A stretch of 64,000 nucleotides of DNA from an uncultured Eubacteriales bacterium (GTDB lineage Bacteria > Bacillota > Clostridia > Lachnospirales > Lachnospiraceae), in contig CATOIK010000010.1 in assembly GCA_951800645.1 (NCBI GenBank), positions 20,665 through 84,664 on the forward strand, in the 5' to 3' direction. This document shows, one piece after another, positions 51,617 to 59,696 of the stretch. The position numbers and the translations under genes are program-made. Each line of letters opens with the position of its first letter. The first letter of the stretch is position 1. The notes beneath the pieces were generated by a model. That model had not been told where the DNA came from, did no database searches, and saw nothing but the letters and a program-made list of their open reading frames with translations.

Positions 51617-52029
51617 TCGAAAACTTTATTGCTACCATCAACACGAGCACCAATGTTAATACTGACTGGCAGCGTTTTGTCAGAGAGCAGAGAGAAACCG
51701 ATATTCAGATTTTGATCACTGAAGAAAAATTGAAATCTGAGGAAACAAGAAAATTTGTAGAAAACGCTTTCCGTGATGGCGTACTCAAAACCACCGGCAC
51801 GGATGTTGACCGACTGATGCCGCCCGTCTCTCGTTTCGGAGGTGGAGGTTCTCGTGATAAGAAGAAACAGACAGTTATTGAAAAACTGAAGGGGTTCTTT
51901 CAAAAATATTCCGGACTGATTAGCCCAGAGGTTTCAAAAGAACCGGATAAGGTTACATATCTTTATGATACAGAACCAACACTATCTATGGTGGCAGAGG
52001 AACCGGTGCATTACGGAAAAGATGTTTAG
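51556..52029 (+). pseudogene. hsdR: Type I restriction endonuclease, C-terminal remnant
   Basis: The frame open from 51556 to 52029 encodes the last 150 or so residues of HsdR: VDKAIKSSLQLRSKKELI, then NTDWQRFVREQ and ENAFRDGVLKTTGTD, then a Gly-rich PPVSRFGGGG and a basic tail region. The nuclease and helicase motor domains are missing, so it cannot cut DNA. It starts in another frame inside the hsdM remnant, so the deletion also shifted the frame. Whether the fragment is translated is unknown; ATG 51589 has no good ribosome site. Confidence 0.8.
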
Positions 52030-52068
52030 TGCAAATGATAATGGTTTTACATAGAATCAGGGGGAAAA

Positions 52069-52935
52069 ATGAAAAAAGAAATTGCAAAGTTATTAGCAGG
52101 AAGTTCTGCATTGCCAGTTTTATTTATAGGTTCTGGATTAACGAGAAGATATTTTGATCTACCCAATTGGGAAGGGTTACTTCGAAAATTCTGTGTTAAG
52201 CCATTTGAATACTACTACGGTAAAGCAGAAAGGGCTTGCCGAGATCAAGTGGATATGTTGTATCCAACATTGGCTGATTATATAGAGGAAGACTTCAATG
52301 AAGTATGGTATACTGATAACAATTATAAACAAAGCAGAGAACTCCATAAGGAGGACTTGAAACAAAAAATTTCTCCTTTCAAATTTTGCATTGCAGATTT
52401 TATTCGTGATTCTAGCGCCAATATTCAAGAAATGTACGCTGAAGAAATTTCTAAATTTAAGGCTATCGGAAGCAAAAACATTAGTTGTATTATTACGACT
52501 AATTATGACACATTTTTAGAAAACAGTTGTACTTTACCTGTATGTCGATTTGTTTCAAGATGTCAATCCAAGGATTGTATTAATGACAAGGTAAAATTTT
52601 CTTTAAAAGAGAGATTTGAAGAAATACTTTCGTGGGGAGAGAAAAAATGTATTAAAGATAATGGTAACTTTAAAATGGGAAATATAATGGATTATTACAA
52701 CACTCATGGATTAAGTCAAACATTATCTAAAATCCCTTTAATAGCACCGGAAGATATAGAACCAGATAGTTTAGTGCAATTTTTGAATAAGGCCTTGGAA
52801 GATTACCCTGATCTGCTAGCAGTAGGAAAAGGACATCAATCACGCTCGCAATTCAAAAAATGTATCAGTATATGGGATTGGCTTAAGTATTCAAATGCAG
52901 CTAAAAATCAGATGAATATATTGAAAGAAAACTAA
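52069..52935 (+). CDS. SIR2-like defence-type protein, atypical second half
   Basis: A protein of 288 residues. The first 155 or so look like the SIR2-type NAD-binding domain of defence proteins: VLFIGSGLTRRYF with LPNWEGLLRKF, a helical insert, then SCIITTNYDTFLE. The expected continuation, including a conserved KIHG-type histidine block, is missing. Instead about 135 residues follow that are Cys- and Lys-rich and unlike that family. It may be a truncated SIR2 gene fused by deletion to another gene, or a new architecture. AT-rich codons match the neighbours. It ends 11 bases before the next gene. Confidence 0.6.
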   Translation: MKKEIAKLLAGSSALPVLFIGSGLTRRYFDLPNWEGLLRKFCVKPFEYYYGKAERACRDQVDMLYPTLADYIEEDFNEVWYTDNNYKQSRELHKEDLKQKISPFKFCIADFIRDSSANIQEMYAEEISKFKAIGSKNISCIITTNYDTFLENSCTLPVCRFVSRCQSKDCINDKVKFSLKERFEEILSWGEKKCIKDNGNFKMGNIMDYYNTHGLSQTLSKIPLIAPEDIEPDSLVQFLNKALEDYPDLLAVGKGHQSRSQFKKCISIWDWLKYSNAAKNQMNILKEN

Positions 52936-52946
52936 GGGGTGATTGC

Positions 52947-54287
52947 GTGGCAGAAAGTCAAAATATAGAATGGAAAGAGTCTTGGCGAGATGAGTATCTT
53001 AAATGGATATGTGGTTTTGCCAATGCACAGGGCGGCAAGATTTATATTGGAACAAATGATGACGGCACAGTGATTGGTGTTCAGGACAGTAAAAAATTAC
53101 TGGAAGATATTCCGAATAAAGTTCGGGATGTTCTTGGTATTATTGTAGATGTTAATTTGTTGACTAAAGATGGAAAAGACTACATTGAAATTTGCGTGAA
53201 TTCGAATAGTTACCCCGTCAACTACAAGGGTGAATATCATTACCGGAGCGGCAGCACTAAACAGCAGTTAAAGGGGCAGGCGTTAAATCAGTTTCTGTTA
53301 CAGAAAACGGGAATTACATGGGACAGCGTGCCGATTCAGGGAGTAACTATACAAGATTTAAGAAATGACAGTTTCGATATTTTCCGGGAGCAGGCAGTAC
53401 GCAGCAAACGAATGGACAAGAAAGACATTGATGCCACGAATGAACAGTTACTGGACAGTTTGAATTTGCTTGAAAATAGTCATTTGAAAAGAGCGGCTAT
53501 TTTGCTATTCCATCATAATCCGGAAAAGTGGATACCGGGAGCATACATCAAGATTGGCTATTTTGAATCGGATTCTGAACTGCGTTATCAGGATGAAATT
53601 CACGGTTCACTAATTTCGCAGGCAGATAAAGTGGTTGATCTCATTTTTACGAAATATTTAAAGGCGGACATTTCGTATCAAGGAGTAACAAGAGTAGAAA
53701 CCTACCCTTTTCCGAAAGAAGCAATTAGGGAAGCTGTTTTTAATGCTATCGCACACAAATTTTACGGAGCATTAATTCCAATTCAAATCAGTGTGTATGT
53801 AGATCGGATTTATATTGCGAATGATTGTATTTTCCCAGAAGATTGGACAATCAATGATTTAATGGGAAAACATCGTTCAAGACCTTATAATCCTCTGATT
53901 GCCAATACATTTTTTAGAGCTGGTTTTATCGAAGCATGGGGGCGTGGAATCGAAAAAATCAAAGATAGTTGCAAAGAAGCCGGAAATCCTATGCCAGAAT
54001 ATACGATTAAGCGTGAGGACATTATGGTTATGTTCAAGAGCTTGGTTAGTAGCACTGACCAAGATACTAACCAAGCTACTGATCGAGCTAACCAAGGTAA
54101 CGATAACTCCGTAGTTACACGCATCTTGAAAGTAATTCAAGAGGAACCGTCGTTATCTCAGAAAAAGATTGCAGATGTCATTGGAGAAAAGTATAGTACA
54201 GTCAAGTATTATATGGAATCCATGAAAAAATCTGGAATTATAAAAAGAGAAGGTTCAAGCCAAAAAGGGAAATGGATTATTCTATAA
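52947..54287 (+). CDS. Schlafen AlbA_2 domain protein with ATPase and winged helix
   Basis: A protein of 446 residues. The AlbA_2 (Schlafen-type) domain is at about 5-115, starting NIEWKESWRDEYLKW and GFANAQGGKIYIGTNDDG. A GHKL-like HATPase_c_4 region follows (about 235-345, with REAVFNAIAHKFYGA and NPLIANTFFRAGFIEAWGRG). A Gln/Asn/Asp-rich linker leads to a C-terminal winged helix (about 385-446). Such proteins are often annotated as RecG-like or transcriptional regulators and occur near defence genes. GTG 52947 follows AAGGGGTG. It is 11 bases after the SIR2-like gene and probably in its operon. Confidence 0.8.
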   Translation: MAESQNIEWKESWRDEYLKWICGFANAQGGKIYIGTNDDGTVIGVQDSKKLLEDIPNKVRDVLGIIVDVNLLTKDGKDYIEICVNSNSYPVNYKGEYHYRSGSTKQQLKGQALNQFLLQKTGITWDSVPIQGVTIQDLRNDSFDIFREQAVRSKRMDKKDIDATNEQLLDSLNLLENSHLKRAAILLFHHNPEKWIPGAYIKIGYFESDSELRYQDEIHGSLISQADKVVDLIFTKYLKADISYQGVTRVETYPFPKEAIREAVFNAIAHKFYGALIPIQISVYVDRIYIANDCIFPEDWTINDLMGKHRSRPYNPLIANTFFRAGFIEAWGRGIEKIKDSCKEAGNPMPEYTIKREDIMVMFKSLVSSTDQDTNQATDRANQGNDNSVVTRILKVIQEEPSLSQKKIADVIGEKYSTVKYYMESMKKSGIIKREGSSQKGKWIIL

Positions 54288-54523
54288 CCATAGGGAGTAT
54301 CCAAAGAGAGAGTATGAGAAAATTTCTGTAAATAAGATTCTTCTATGATAATGAAGGGTGAGAAGCTTCTAAATAAGGCTTTTCACCCTCGAAAATTGAC
54401 AAGAATAAGGCTTTGTGTTACCCTACAAGCAGTACACATTAAGAAAAGTCCACAACTATACAAATATCAAGGTGTAAAACGAAAATAGTCCACAATCAGT
54501 TCACAAGTTTCTATAGAAAATGG
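54288..54523. other. Right edge of the accessory block, no gene seen
   Basis: This AT-rich gap lies between the accessory block and the second rubrerythrin. AGGGTGAGAAGC (54355-54366) pairs with GCTTTTCACCCT (54378-54389), a probable terminator for the Schlafen-like gene, though no T-run follows. A nine-base direct repeat AGTCCACAA occurs at 54447-54455 and 54487-54495. No integrase or tRNA gene is present, so I cannot call an attachment site. Confidence 0.35.
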
Positions 54524-54562
54524 ACAAAAAGAAAGGGAACAGAATTTTCTCCCATTCCCCTT
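54524..54562 (-). terminator. Terminator of the second rubrerythrin
   Basis: On the minus strand AAGGGGAA pairs with TTCCCTT (one bulged base) and is followed by TCTTTTTG. It lies about 28 bases after the rubrerythrin stop. Confidence 0.6.
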
Positions 54563-54590
54563 AAAAGCCTTTATTTACAAGGATTTCTAA

Positions 54591-55133
54591 TTAGCCAAAG
54601 TATCTCTTTAACAGACCTTCGAAGGCTTTGCCGTGTCTGGCCTCGTCTCTTGCCATCTCGTGTACGGTGTCGTGGATTGCGTCCAGGTTAGCGGCTTTTG
54701 CGCGTTTTGCCAGGTCGAACTTACCAGCGGTTGCGCCGTTCTCAGCGTCTACACGCATCTCCAGGTTCTTCTTGGTGGAGTCTGTAACAACCTCGCCCAG
54801 CAGCTCTGCAAATTTAGCAGCGTGCTCAGCTTCTTCCCAGGCTGCCTTTTCCCAGTACAGGCCAATCTCCGGATAACCTTCTCTGTGAGCTACGCGAGCC
54901 ATAGCCAGGTACATACCAACCTCAGAGCACTCGCCCTCGAAGTTAGCGCGCAGGTCCATCAGAATGTCCTCGCTAACGCCCTGCGCAACGCCTACAACAT
55001 GCTCAGCAGCCCAGGTTCTCTCCTCAGTCTGCTCTTTGAACTTGGAAGCCGGCTGCTTACATACCGGGCAAATCTCCGGAGCAGTCTCACCCTCATGAAC
55101 ATAACCACATACAGTACATACCCATTTTTTCAT
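54591..55133 (-). CDS. Reverse rubrerythrin, rubredoxin domain first
   Basis: A 180-residue rubrerythrin with domains swapped: the N-terminal rubredoxin (about 1-35) has [20 protein letters not shown], and the diiron ferritin-like domain follows with [35 protein letters not shown] and [15 protein letters not shown]. Reverse rubrerythrins reduce hydrogen peroxide and oxygen in clostridia and are PerR-controlled there. Its promoter holds a near-perfect PerR-type box. Strong codon bias suggests high expression. Confidence 0.92.
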   Translation of the reverse strand: MKKWVCTVCGYVHEGETAPEICPVCKQPASKFKEQTEERTWAAEHVVGVAQGVSEDILMDLRANFEGECSEVGMYLAMARVAHREGYPEIGLYWEKAAWEEAEHAAKFAELLGEVVTDSTKKNLEMRVDAENGATAGKFDLAKRAKAANLDAIHDTVHEMARDEARHGKAFEGLLKRYFG

Positions 55134-55190
55134 AGTTTACAATCTCCTTTTCATATATGAAATTATTTTGTTCAGGTTCATGCAATCAAA

Positions 55191-55240
55191 ATAGTAATGA
55201 TTACTAATATCAATATAGCACAACTTTTCTCAACTGTCAA
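55191..55240 (-). promoter_or_regulatory. Promoter of reverse rubrerythrin with PerR-type box
   Basis: Minus strand: TTGACA (55240-55235), 17 bases, TATATT (55217-55212). Four bases on, 55191-55207 reads ATAGTAAT-G-ATTACTAA, which is an almost perfect 8-1-8 palindrome over the start of transcription. This is the best of the three copies. Confidence 0.82.
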
Positions 55241-55303
55241 TGTTCTTTAAAAAATATTTTTGTTTTTTGAACCGGTTACCGCTCTGAACAGTAACAACAC
55301 CTG

Positions 55304-55699
55304 TTAGTGAGAACCGGCTTTCATGCAGTCTGTACAGAGGCCGGAGAAATCTACGGTGCAGCGTTCAATCTGTCCGGCGATGTGGGGCTGCATGTTTGCC
55401 TGCAGATTTTCTACTGGAACCGGCGGCAAATCCTGAATCTGTCCGCAGTTGCGGCAGATAAAATGGCAGTGGGGAGATATATCCCCGTCAAAATGGTCTT
55501 TTCCGTCACCGAAGGTCAGCTTGCGCACTTCTCCCAAATCCACGAGCAGATTTAAATTCCGATAAACGGTTCCCAGACTGATGTTGGGAAACTCCTCACG
55601 GATGCAGGTGTATATGGCGTCTGCTGTCGGATGGTCGCGGCGATTCATCAGACATGCTTTGATGGATTCCCTCTGACGGCTATACTTTAATGTCTTCAT
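55304..55699 (-). CDS. perR: Fur-family peroxide regulator, PerR-like
   Basis: A Fur-family repressor of 131 residues. The winged helix (about 1-80) has HPTADAIYTCI with a metal-ligand His and the recognition helix LGTVYRNLNLL. The regulatory metal ligands fit PerR: Asp in HFDGD, two His in SPHCHF and Asp in IQDL. The structural zinc is held by CRNC and CTDC. It should sense hydrogen peroxide by histidine oxidation. It has the same operator in its own promoter as both rubrerythrins, so it likely autoregulates. PerR is preferred over Fur or Zur because of its targets. Confidence 0.85.
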   Translation of the reverse strand: MKTLKYSRQRESIKACLMNRRDHPTADAIYTCIREEFPNISLGTVYRNLNLLVDLGEVRKLTFGDGKDHFDGDISPHCHFICRNCGQIQDLPPVPVENLQANMQPHIAGQIERCTVDFSGLCTDCMKAGSH

Positions 55700-55725
55700 A
55701 AGCGCTCCTTCTATATCATATAAAA

Positions 55726-55774
55726 ATGATAATCATTACTATTATATAGTATAAAAAGAGCAAAAATTTGTCAA
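55726..55774 (-). promoter_or_regulatory. perR promoter with PerR-type box
   Basis: Minus strand: TTGACA (55774-55769), 17 bases, TACTAT (55751-55746). Three bases on, 55726-55742 reads ATGATAAT-C-ATTACTAT, a close match to the other two boxes and positioned for autorepression. Confidence 0.75.
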
Positions 55775-55778
55775 GAGA

Positions 55779-56717
55779 TTAAAGCGTTTCTTTTGCAATT
55801 CGTATGAATTCTTTTGCTGCCTGAGGCATATAATGGCCTTTGTGACAGCCGATGGCCAGCACCCGGTGTGCCTTTTCATAACCCAGGGAATAGAAGGTGA
55901 CCGGCGCTTTTTTAGACAGCTTTTCCTGGAATTCCCGATGACCGGAAATAAACATCCGGGGGTAAAAGGTGATACCCATGCCTTTCATCGCCAGAGCCAG
56001 TACCGTCTCAATGTTTTCTGTCTCCAGAACGATGTTGGGGGAGAACTGGGCTTCCTCGAACAATTCATCGGCGATGGTCCGAACCCGGTTTCCCTGATGA
56101 ATCAGAAGAAATGGGCATTGGGACAGCAAAGATAAATCCACATGGTTTGCCAACTGATTCTTAATTTCTTCCAGCCGGTCCGGAAAATACTGGAGAAGTA
56201 TCGCTTCCGGAACAGCCAGTAGAATTTCCTCCTGGCAGATAGGGATGGTTTCCACATTCTCAACCTTAAACGGCATCATATCGATAATTAAGTCCACCCG
56301 GCCGTGAAGCAGGTCGTCTGCCAGGGTGGAGGAATTTCCTTCTATCAGCTTTAAATCGATGCCGGGAAACTGCTCCCGATAGATGGGAAGAATCTCCGGC
56401 AGAATCATTCGTCCCCGCGTGTGGGAGACTCCGATGGTTAGCTGGCCGCGGGAAAAATCCTTGATGTCTGCCAGCTCCTGGCAGGTCTCGTCCTTTAATT
56501 CCAGAAGCTGCCTGGCACGGCTCTTAAGAACCTGCCCGGCGTAGGTAAGGGTCATGGGCGAAGTCCGGTTAAAAAGCACTACACCCAGCTCCTTTTCTAT
56601 ATGAGAGATGTGGGTGCTTAAAGACTGTTGGGAAATAAACAGCTTTCTGGCAGCCTTGGTAAAGTTCAATTCCTCTGCAGCCACCAGAAAATATTCCAGA
56701 TTTAAAAAGTTAATCAT
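55779..56717 (-). CDS. LysR-family transcriptional regulator
   Basis: A LysR-type regulator of 312 residues. The winged helix (about 1-60) has NFTKAARKLFISQQSLSTHI, and the sensor domain fills the rest with LTIGVSHTRGRMILPEILP. Its start overlaps the end of the PHP phosphatase gene by eight bases, so the two are co-translated and may regulate or serve the same process. The effector is unknown. It reads towards perR and stops 80 bases before that gene, with the perR promoter in between. Confidence 0.86.
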   Translation of the reverse strand: MINFLNLEYFLVAAEELNFTKAARKLFISQQSLSTHISHIEKELGVVLFNRTSPMTLTYAGQVLKSRARQLLELKDETCQELADIKDFSRGQLTIGVSHTRGRMILPEILPIYREQFPGIDLKLIEGNSSTLADDLLHGRVDLIIDMMPFKVENVETIPICQEEILLAVPEAILLQYFPDRLEEIKNQLANHVDLSLLSQCPFLLIHQGNRVRTIADELFEEAQFSPNIVLETENIETVLALAMKGMGITFYPRMFISGHREFQEKLSKKAPVTFYSLGYEKAHRVLAIGCHKGHYMPQAAKEFIRIAKETL

Positions 56718-57462
56718 TGGTGGAAACTCCTGTGTAGATGGGCTGGTTCAGCCAGGGAATATACTGGGCAGCCAGGGCAATGGAGGTATTTGCAATCAGC
56801 TCCTGTGGGAACGCCATTTCCTCCAAAAGGTCGTGGGCCCGCTTGTGGTTGCCTACATCTGCTTCGCAGTGGGCGTCGCTGTCCATGATGATGGAGACCT
56901 GATGCTTTTTGCACAGCTCCAGCATGGTCCGGTAGTTTTCCCTGGCATTCTTCCGGTGGCATTTAGGATGAAGGGAAGATGCGTTGACCTCCAGCAGTAC
57001 ATGGTATTCTTTGGCAGCGCAGACCAGTGTTTCGTAATCCACCGGGAACCGTCCATCGTCCGGGTGTCCGATAATCTGGACAATGGGATTTTTCATGGCG
57101 TTTACATAGGCGGCTGTGTTCTGGGCGATGGTGCCTTGGGTGTAGCATGGGTCGTGAATGCTGGCAATGGCAAAGTCCAGCCCCCGGCAGTAGCGGGGCT
57201 CTAAGTCTACATGGCCTTCGTAGTCAATGATATTCAGCTCGCAGCCCAGCATCAGTTTTACGCCGTAAAGTTCTCTGGGGACTACTTTAAAATTGATGAA
57301 GTAAAATGGGTGGCAGGCGCCGGGAATCCCTGGAGAGTGCTCTGTGATGCCTAAAAGAGAAACGCCCTTTTCCGATGCGGAGCGGGCCATCTCGTAGAGG
57401 GTGTTGTAGGCATGTCCGCTGGCAATGGTGTGTGTGTGCAGATCCAAAACATCCTGTATCAT
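56710..57462 (-). CDS. PHP-domain phosphatase (YcdX-like)
   Basis: A metal-dependent phosphoesterase of 250 residues in the PHP family close to YcdX. The trinuclear metal ligands are visible: DLHTHT at the N-terminus, ITEHSP, GCELNI, SIHDP, IGHPDDGRF and MDSDAHCEADVG. The substrate is unknown; YcdX-type enzymes act on small phosphate esters. AGGAGA lies 9 bases before the ATG. It overlaps the LysR gene downstream by eight bases. Confidence 0.88.
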   Translation of the reverse strand: MIQDVLDLHTHTIASGHAYNTLYEMARSASEKGVSLLGITEHSPGIPGACHPFYFINFKVVPRELYGVKLMLGCELNIIDYEGHVDLEPRYCRGLDFAIASIHDPCYTQGTIAQNTAAYVNAMKNPIVQIIGHPDDGRFPVDYETLVCAAKEYHVLLEVNASSLHPKCHRKNARENYRTMLELCKKHQVSIIMDSDAHCEADVGNHKRAHDLLEEMAFPQELIANTSIALAAQYIPWLNQPIYTGVSTND

Positions 57463-57648
57463 GGAAAATCATCTCCTGAAATGAAGTGTGATGCTGGAGG
57501 CGTTGCCTCCTGAAATATACTAATAAGTATAGCACACCGGATCGTATAATTATATAGAAAAGTATGGCAAAAACAATGAAAATGTGGTAAAGTCATGGTA
57601 ATCGGCAGGCGTTTCGTCTGTCAAATCAGAAAAGGAGTGGTAGAAACT

Positions 57649-58371
57649 ATGAGCGAAGAAGTAAAAGAGACAATGGAAGATTTTGCCCAGGAGCTGGAGG
57701 CGTCCTATAAAGAGTTCGATGAGCGCCGTAACCCATATCAGGAGCAGGAGGGGCCGGACGCAGAAAAGTGGGCAGAGCTGGTTCAGCAGATGCAGGATAA
57801 AACTGTTTCCAAGGTAAAAGTAAAAGAGGCTGTCAAGGGCGGCCTGGTAACCTATATTGATGAGATTCAGGGCTTTATCCCTGCATCCCAGATTTCCACC
57901 AAATATGTGGAGAAATTAGAGGATATGGTTGGTCAGTACCTGGAGGTAGTGCCGATTACCGTAGTTCCGGAGAACAAGAAGCTGGTTCTGTCCGGCCGTG
58001 TCGTAATGCAGGAAAAAGAAAAGGCAGAGCGGGAAGCAAAGATGGCAACCGTAGAGGTTGGCTCAGTTGTGGAAGGCGTGGTTGACAGCCTGAAGGATTA
58101 CGGCGCATTTGTGAATCTGGAGGGCGGTCTGTCAGGCTTGATCCATGTGTCCCAGATCAGCACTCAGCGTATCAAGCATCCTGGCGTGGTATTAAAAGAG
58201 GGCCAGAAGGTGACTGTAAAGATCATCGGCTTAAAAGACGGTAAAATCAGCCTCAGCATGAAGGCTTTAGCGGAGGAAGCTCCAGTGGAGAAGGAAGAAA
58301 CCTTCAACTATAGGGAGAGCGGTCAGGCTACAACCGGCCTGGGTTCCCTGCTGAAAGGCCTGAAGCTGTAA
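57649..58371 (+). CDS. S1 RNA-binding domain protein
   Basis: A protein of 240 residues with an acidic N-terminal helix region (about 1-50) followed by two S1-type OB folds, the first at about 55-125 (VKGGLVTYIDEIQGFIPASQ) and the second at about 135-210 (VVEGVVDSLKDYGAFVNLEG, GLIHVSQIS). It resembles a short ribosomal protein S1-like RNA-binding protein. ATG 57649 gives a compact start; GTG 57637 next to AAAGGAG is an alternative. Its precise role, for example in translation or RNA stability, cannot be read from sequence. Confidence 0.83.
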   Translation: MSEEVKETMEDFAQELEASYKEFDERRNPYQEQEGPDAEKWAELVQQMQDKTVSKVKVKEAVKGGLVTYIDEIQGFIPASQISTKYVEKLEDMVGQYLEVVPITVVPENKKLVLSGRVVMQEKEKAEREAKMATVEVGSVVEGVVDSLKDYGAFVNLEGGLSGLIHVSQISTQRIKHPGVVLKEGQKVTVKIIGLKDGKISLSMKALAEEAPVEKEETFNYRESGQATTGLGSLLKGLKL

Positions 58372-58440
58372 GCCTGCCAGAACAGGTGACTGGGCAGCTA
58401 TCAGATAGCTGTCAGAGTGGATATTAAAGGAGGGATAGGT

Positions 58441-59097
58441 TTGGTTAATATCCCGGAAGCTTATAATCAGTTGGATCAGTGGAACTCGGTTATGTTCCTT
58501 TATGATTCTGCGCTGAAAGAAATCAGAACAAAGATTGAGATTTTAAACGGCGAGTTCGTCCATATTTTTGGACATACGCCCATTGAACACATCAAATCCA
58601 GGCTGAAAACGCCGGAGAGTATTGTAAAGAAGCTGAAGGCGGATGGTCTGGAAGTTACCATTGACAACATGGTGGAGAAGTTAAGCGATATTGCGGGAAT
58701 CCGTATCATTTGCTCTTTCACCCAGGACATTTACGAGATTGCAGATATGATTGCCCGGCAGGAGGATGTGACTGTTCTCTATGTGAAGGATTATATCAAG
58801 CAGCCGAAGCCTAATGGATATAAAAGCTACCACATGGTAGTGACGCTCCCCATCTATCTGGCTCATGGGCCGGTGGAAACCAAGATAGAGATTCAGATTC
58901 GGACGGTAGCTATGGATTTCTGGGCCAGCTTGGAACACAAGATTTATTACAAGTTTGAGGGCAATGCACCGGACTTTCTGCAGGCAGAATTAAAAGCCTG
59001 CGCAGACATGGTGGATATGCTGGACGCCAAGATGTTCTCTCTGAATCAGACCATTCAGGAGTTCAGCCCGGAACCCCGGACAGACAAAAAAGATTAA
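58441..59097 (+). CDS. relQ: Small alarmone synthetase, RelQ-like GTP pyrophosphokinase
   Basis: A ppGpp/pppGpp synthetase of 218 residues with only the RelA/SpoT synthetase domain; there is no hydrolase or TGS domain. Catalytic blocks are KLSDIAGIRIICSFTQDIY, QPKPNGYKSYHMVV and EIQIRTVAMDFWASLEHKIYYK. The length fits RelQ (about 211). The TTG at 58441 is chosen because AAAGGAGGG lies 6 bases upstream; GTG 58417 has no site. It lies 69 bases after the S1 protein gene. A small palindrome (58395-58411) lies in between. Confidence 0.88.
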   Translation: MVNIPEAYNQLDQWNSVMFLYDSALKEIRTKIEILNGEFVHIFGHTPIEHIKSRLKTPESIVKKLKADGLEVTIDNMVEKLSDIAGIRIICSFTQDIYEIADMIARQEDVTVLYVKDYIKQPKPNGYKSYHMVVTLPIYLAHGPVETKIEIQIRTVAMDFWASLEHKIYYKFEGNAPDFLQAELKACADMVDMLDAKMFSLNQTIQEFSPEPRTDKKD

Positions 59098-59179
59098 ATG
59101 GAAGAAATGAGGATGCCGGTCTGGCGGCGGCTTAAAAACCGCAGCTTCAGACTGGCACTTCGTCTTGAGGAAGCTATTT

Positions 59180-59635
59180 ATGAGAGCAGTATTGCAGCGT
59201 GTGGCAAGCGCTTCGGTGGAGGTGGACGGGCAGATTATAGGCCGGATTGGGAAAGGCTTTTTGATTCTTCTGGGGGTGTCCCAGGAGGATACAGAGGCAG
59301 CAGCAGACAAGATGGCGGATAAAATCTGCAGGCTCCGCATTTTTGAGGATGAGAATGGAAAAACCAATCTGTCCCTGGCAGATGTAGGGGGAGAAATTCT
59401 GGTGGTAAGCCAGTTTACGCTGTACGCCGACTGCCGTAAAGGCAATCGCCCCAGCTTTGTAAAGGCAGGCGCTCCAAAGGAGGCCAGCCGGCTTTACGAG
59501 TATTTTATGGAGCGGTGCCGCCAGTATGTGGACAAGGTGGAGCACGGCAGCTTTGGCGCCCATATGAAGGTGGAGCTGTTAAACGACGGGCCTTTCACCC
59601 TGGTATTAGAGGGCGATGAAAACGGAATTCACTGA
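59180..59635 (+). CDS. dtd: D-aminoacyl-tRNA deacylase
   Basis: A Dtd protein of 151 residues that removes D-amino acids, and glycine from tRNA-Ala, from charged tRNA. The active-site motifs are both present: [17 protein letters not shown] and [15 protein letters not shown]. It begins MRAVLQRV, the family start. ATG 59180 lies 7 bases after GAGGAAG; a longer frame starts at 59165 without a site. The gene is 82 bases after the RelQ-like gene and could belong to its transcript, a common neighbour pairing in Firmicutes. Confidence 0.93.
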   Translation: MRAVLQRVASASVEVDGQIIGRIGKGFLILLGVSQEDTEAAADKMADKICRLRIFEDENGKTNLSLADVGGEILVVSQFTLYADCRKGNRPSFVKAGAPKEASRLYEYFMERCRQYVDKVEHGSFGAHMKVELLNDGPFTLVLEGDENGIH

Positions 59636-59696
59636 CCGTTCAGGGCAGTGGGAAAATCGCTGTAATTTCAGACTAGTTACAAGGAGGTTGCAAATC

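Noticed and set aside
54053..54110. Repeated ACCAAG/ACTAACCAAG words as a possible tandem repeat or CRISPR-like array.
   Set aside because: They encode the Gln/Asn/Asp-rich linker of the Schlafen-type protein and are too short and irregular for an array.
54447..54495. AGTCCACAA direct repeat as an attachment site.
   Set aside because: Nine bases is short, there is no integrase or tRNA target, and both copies lie on the same side of the block.
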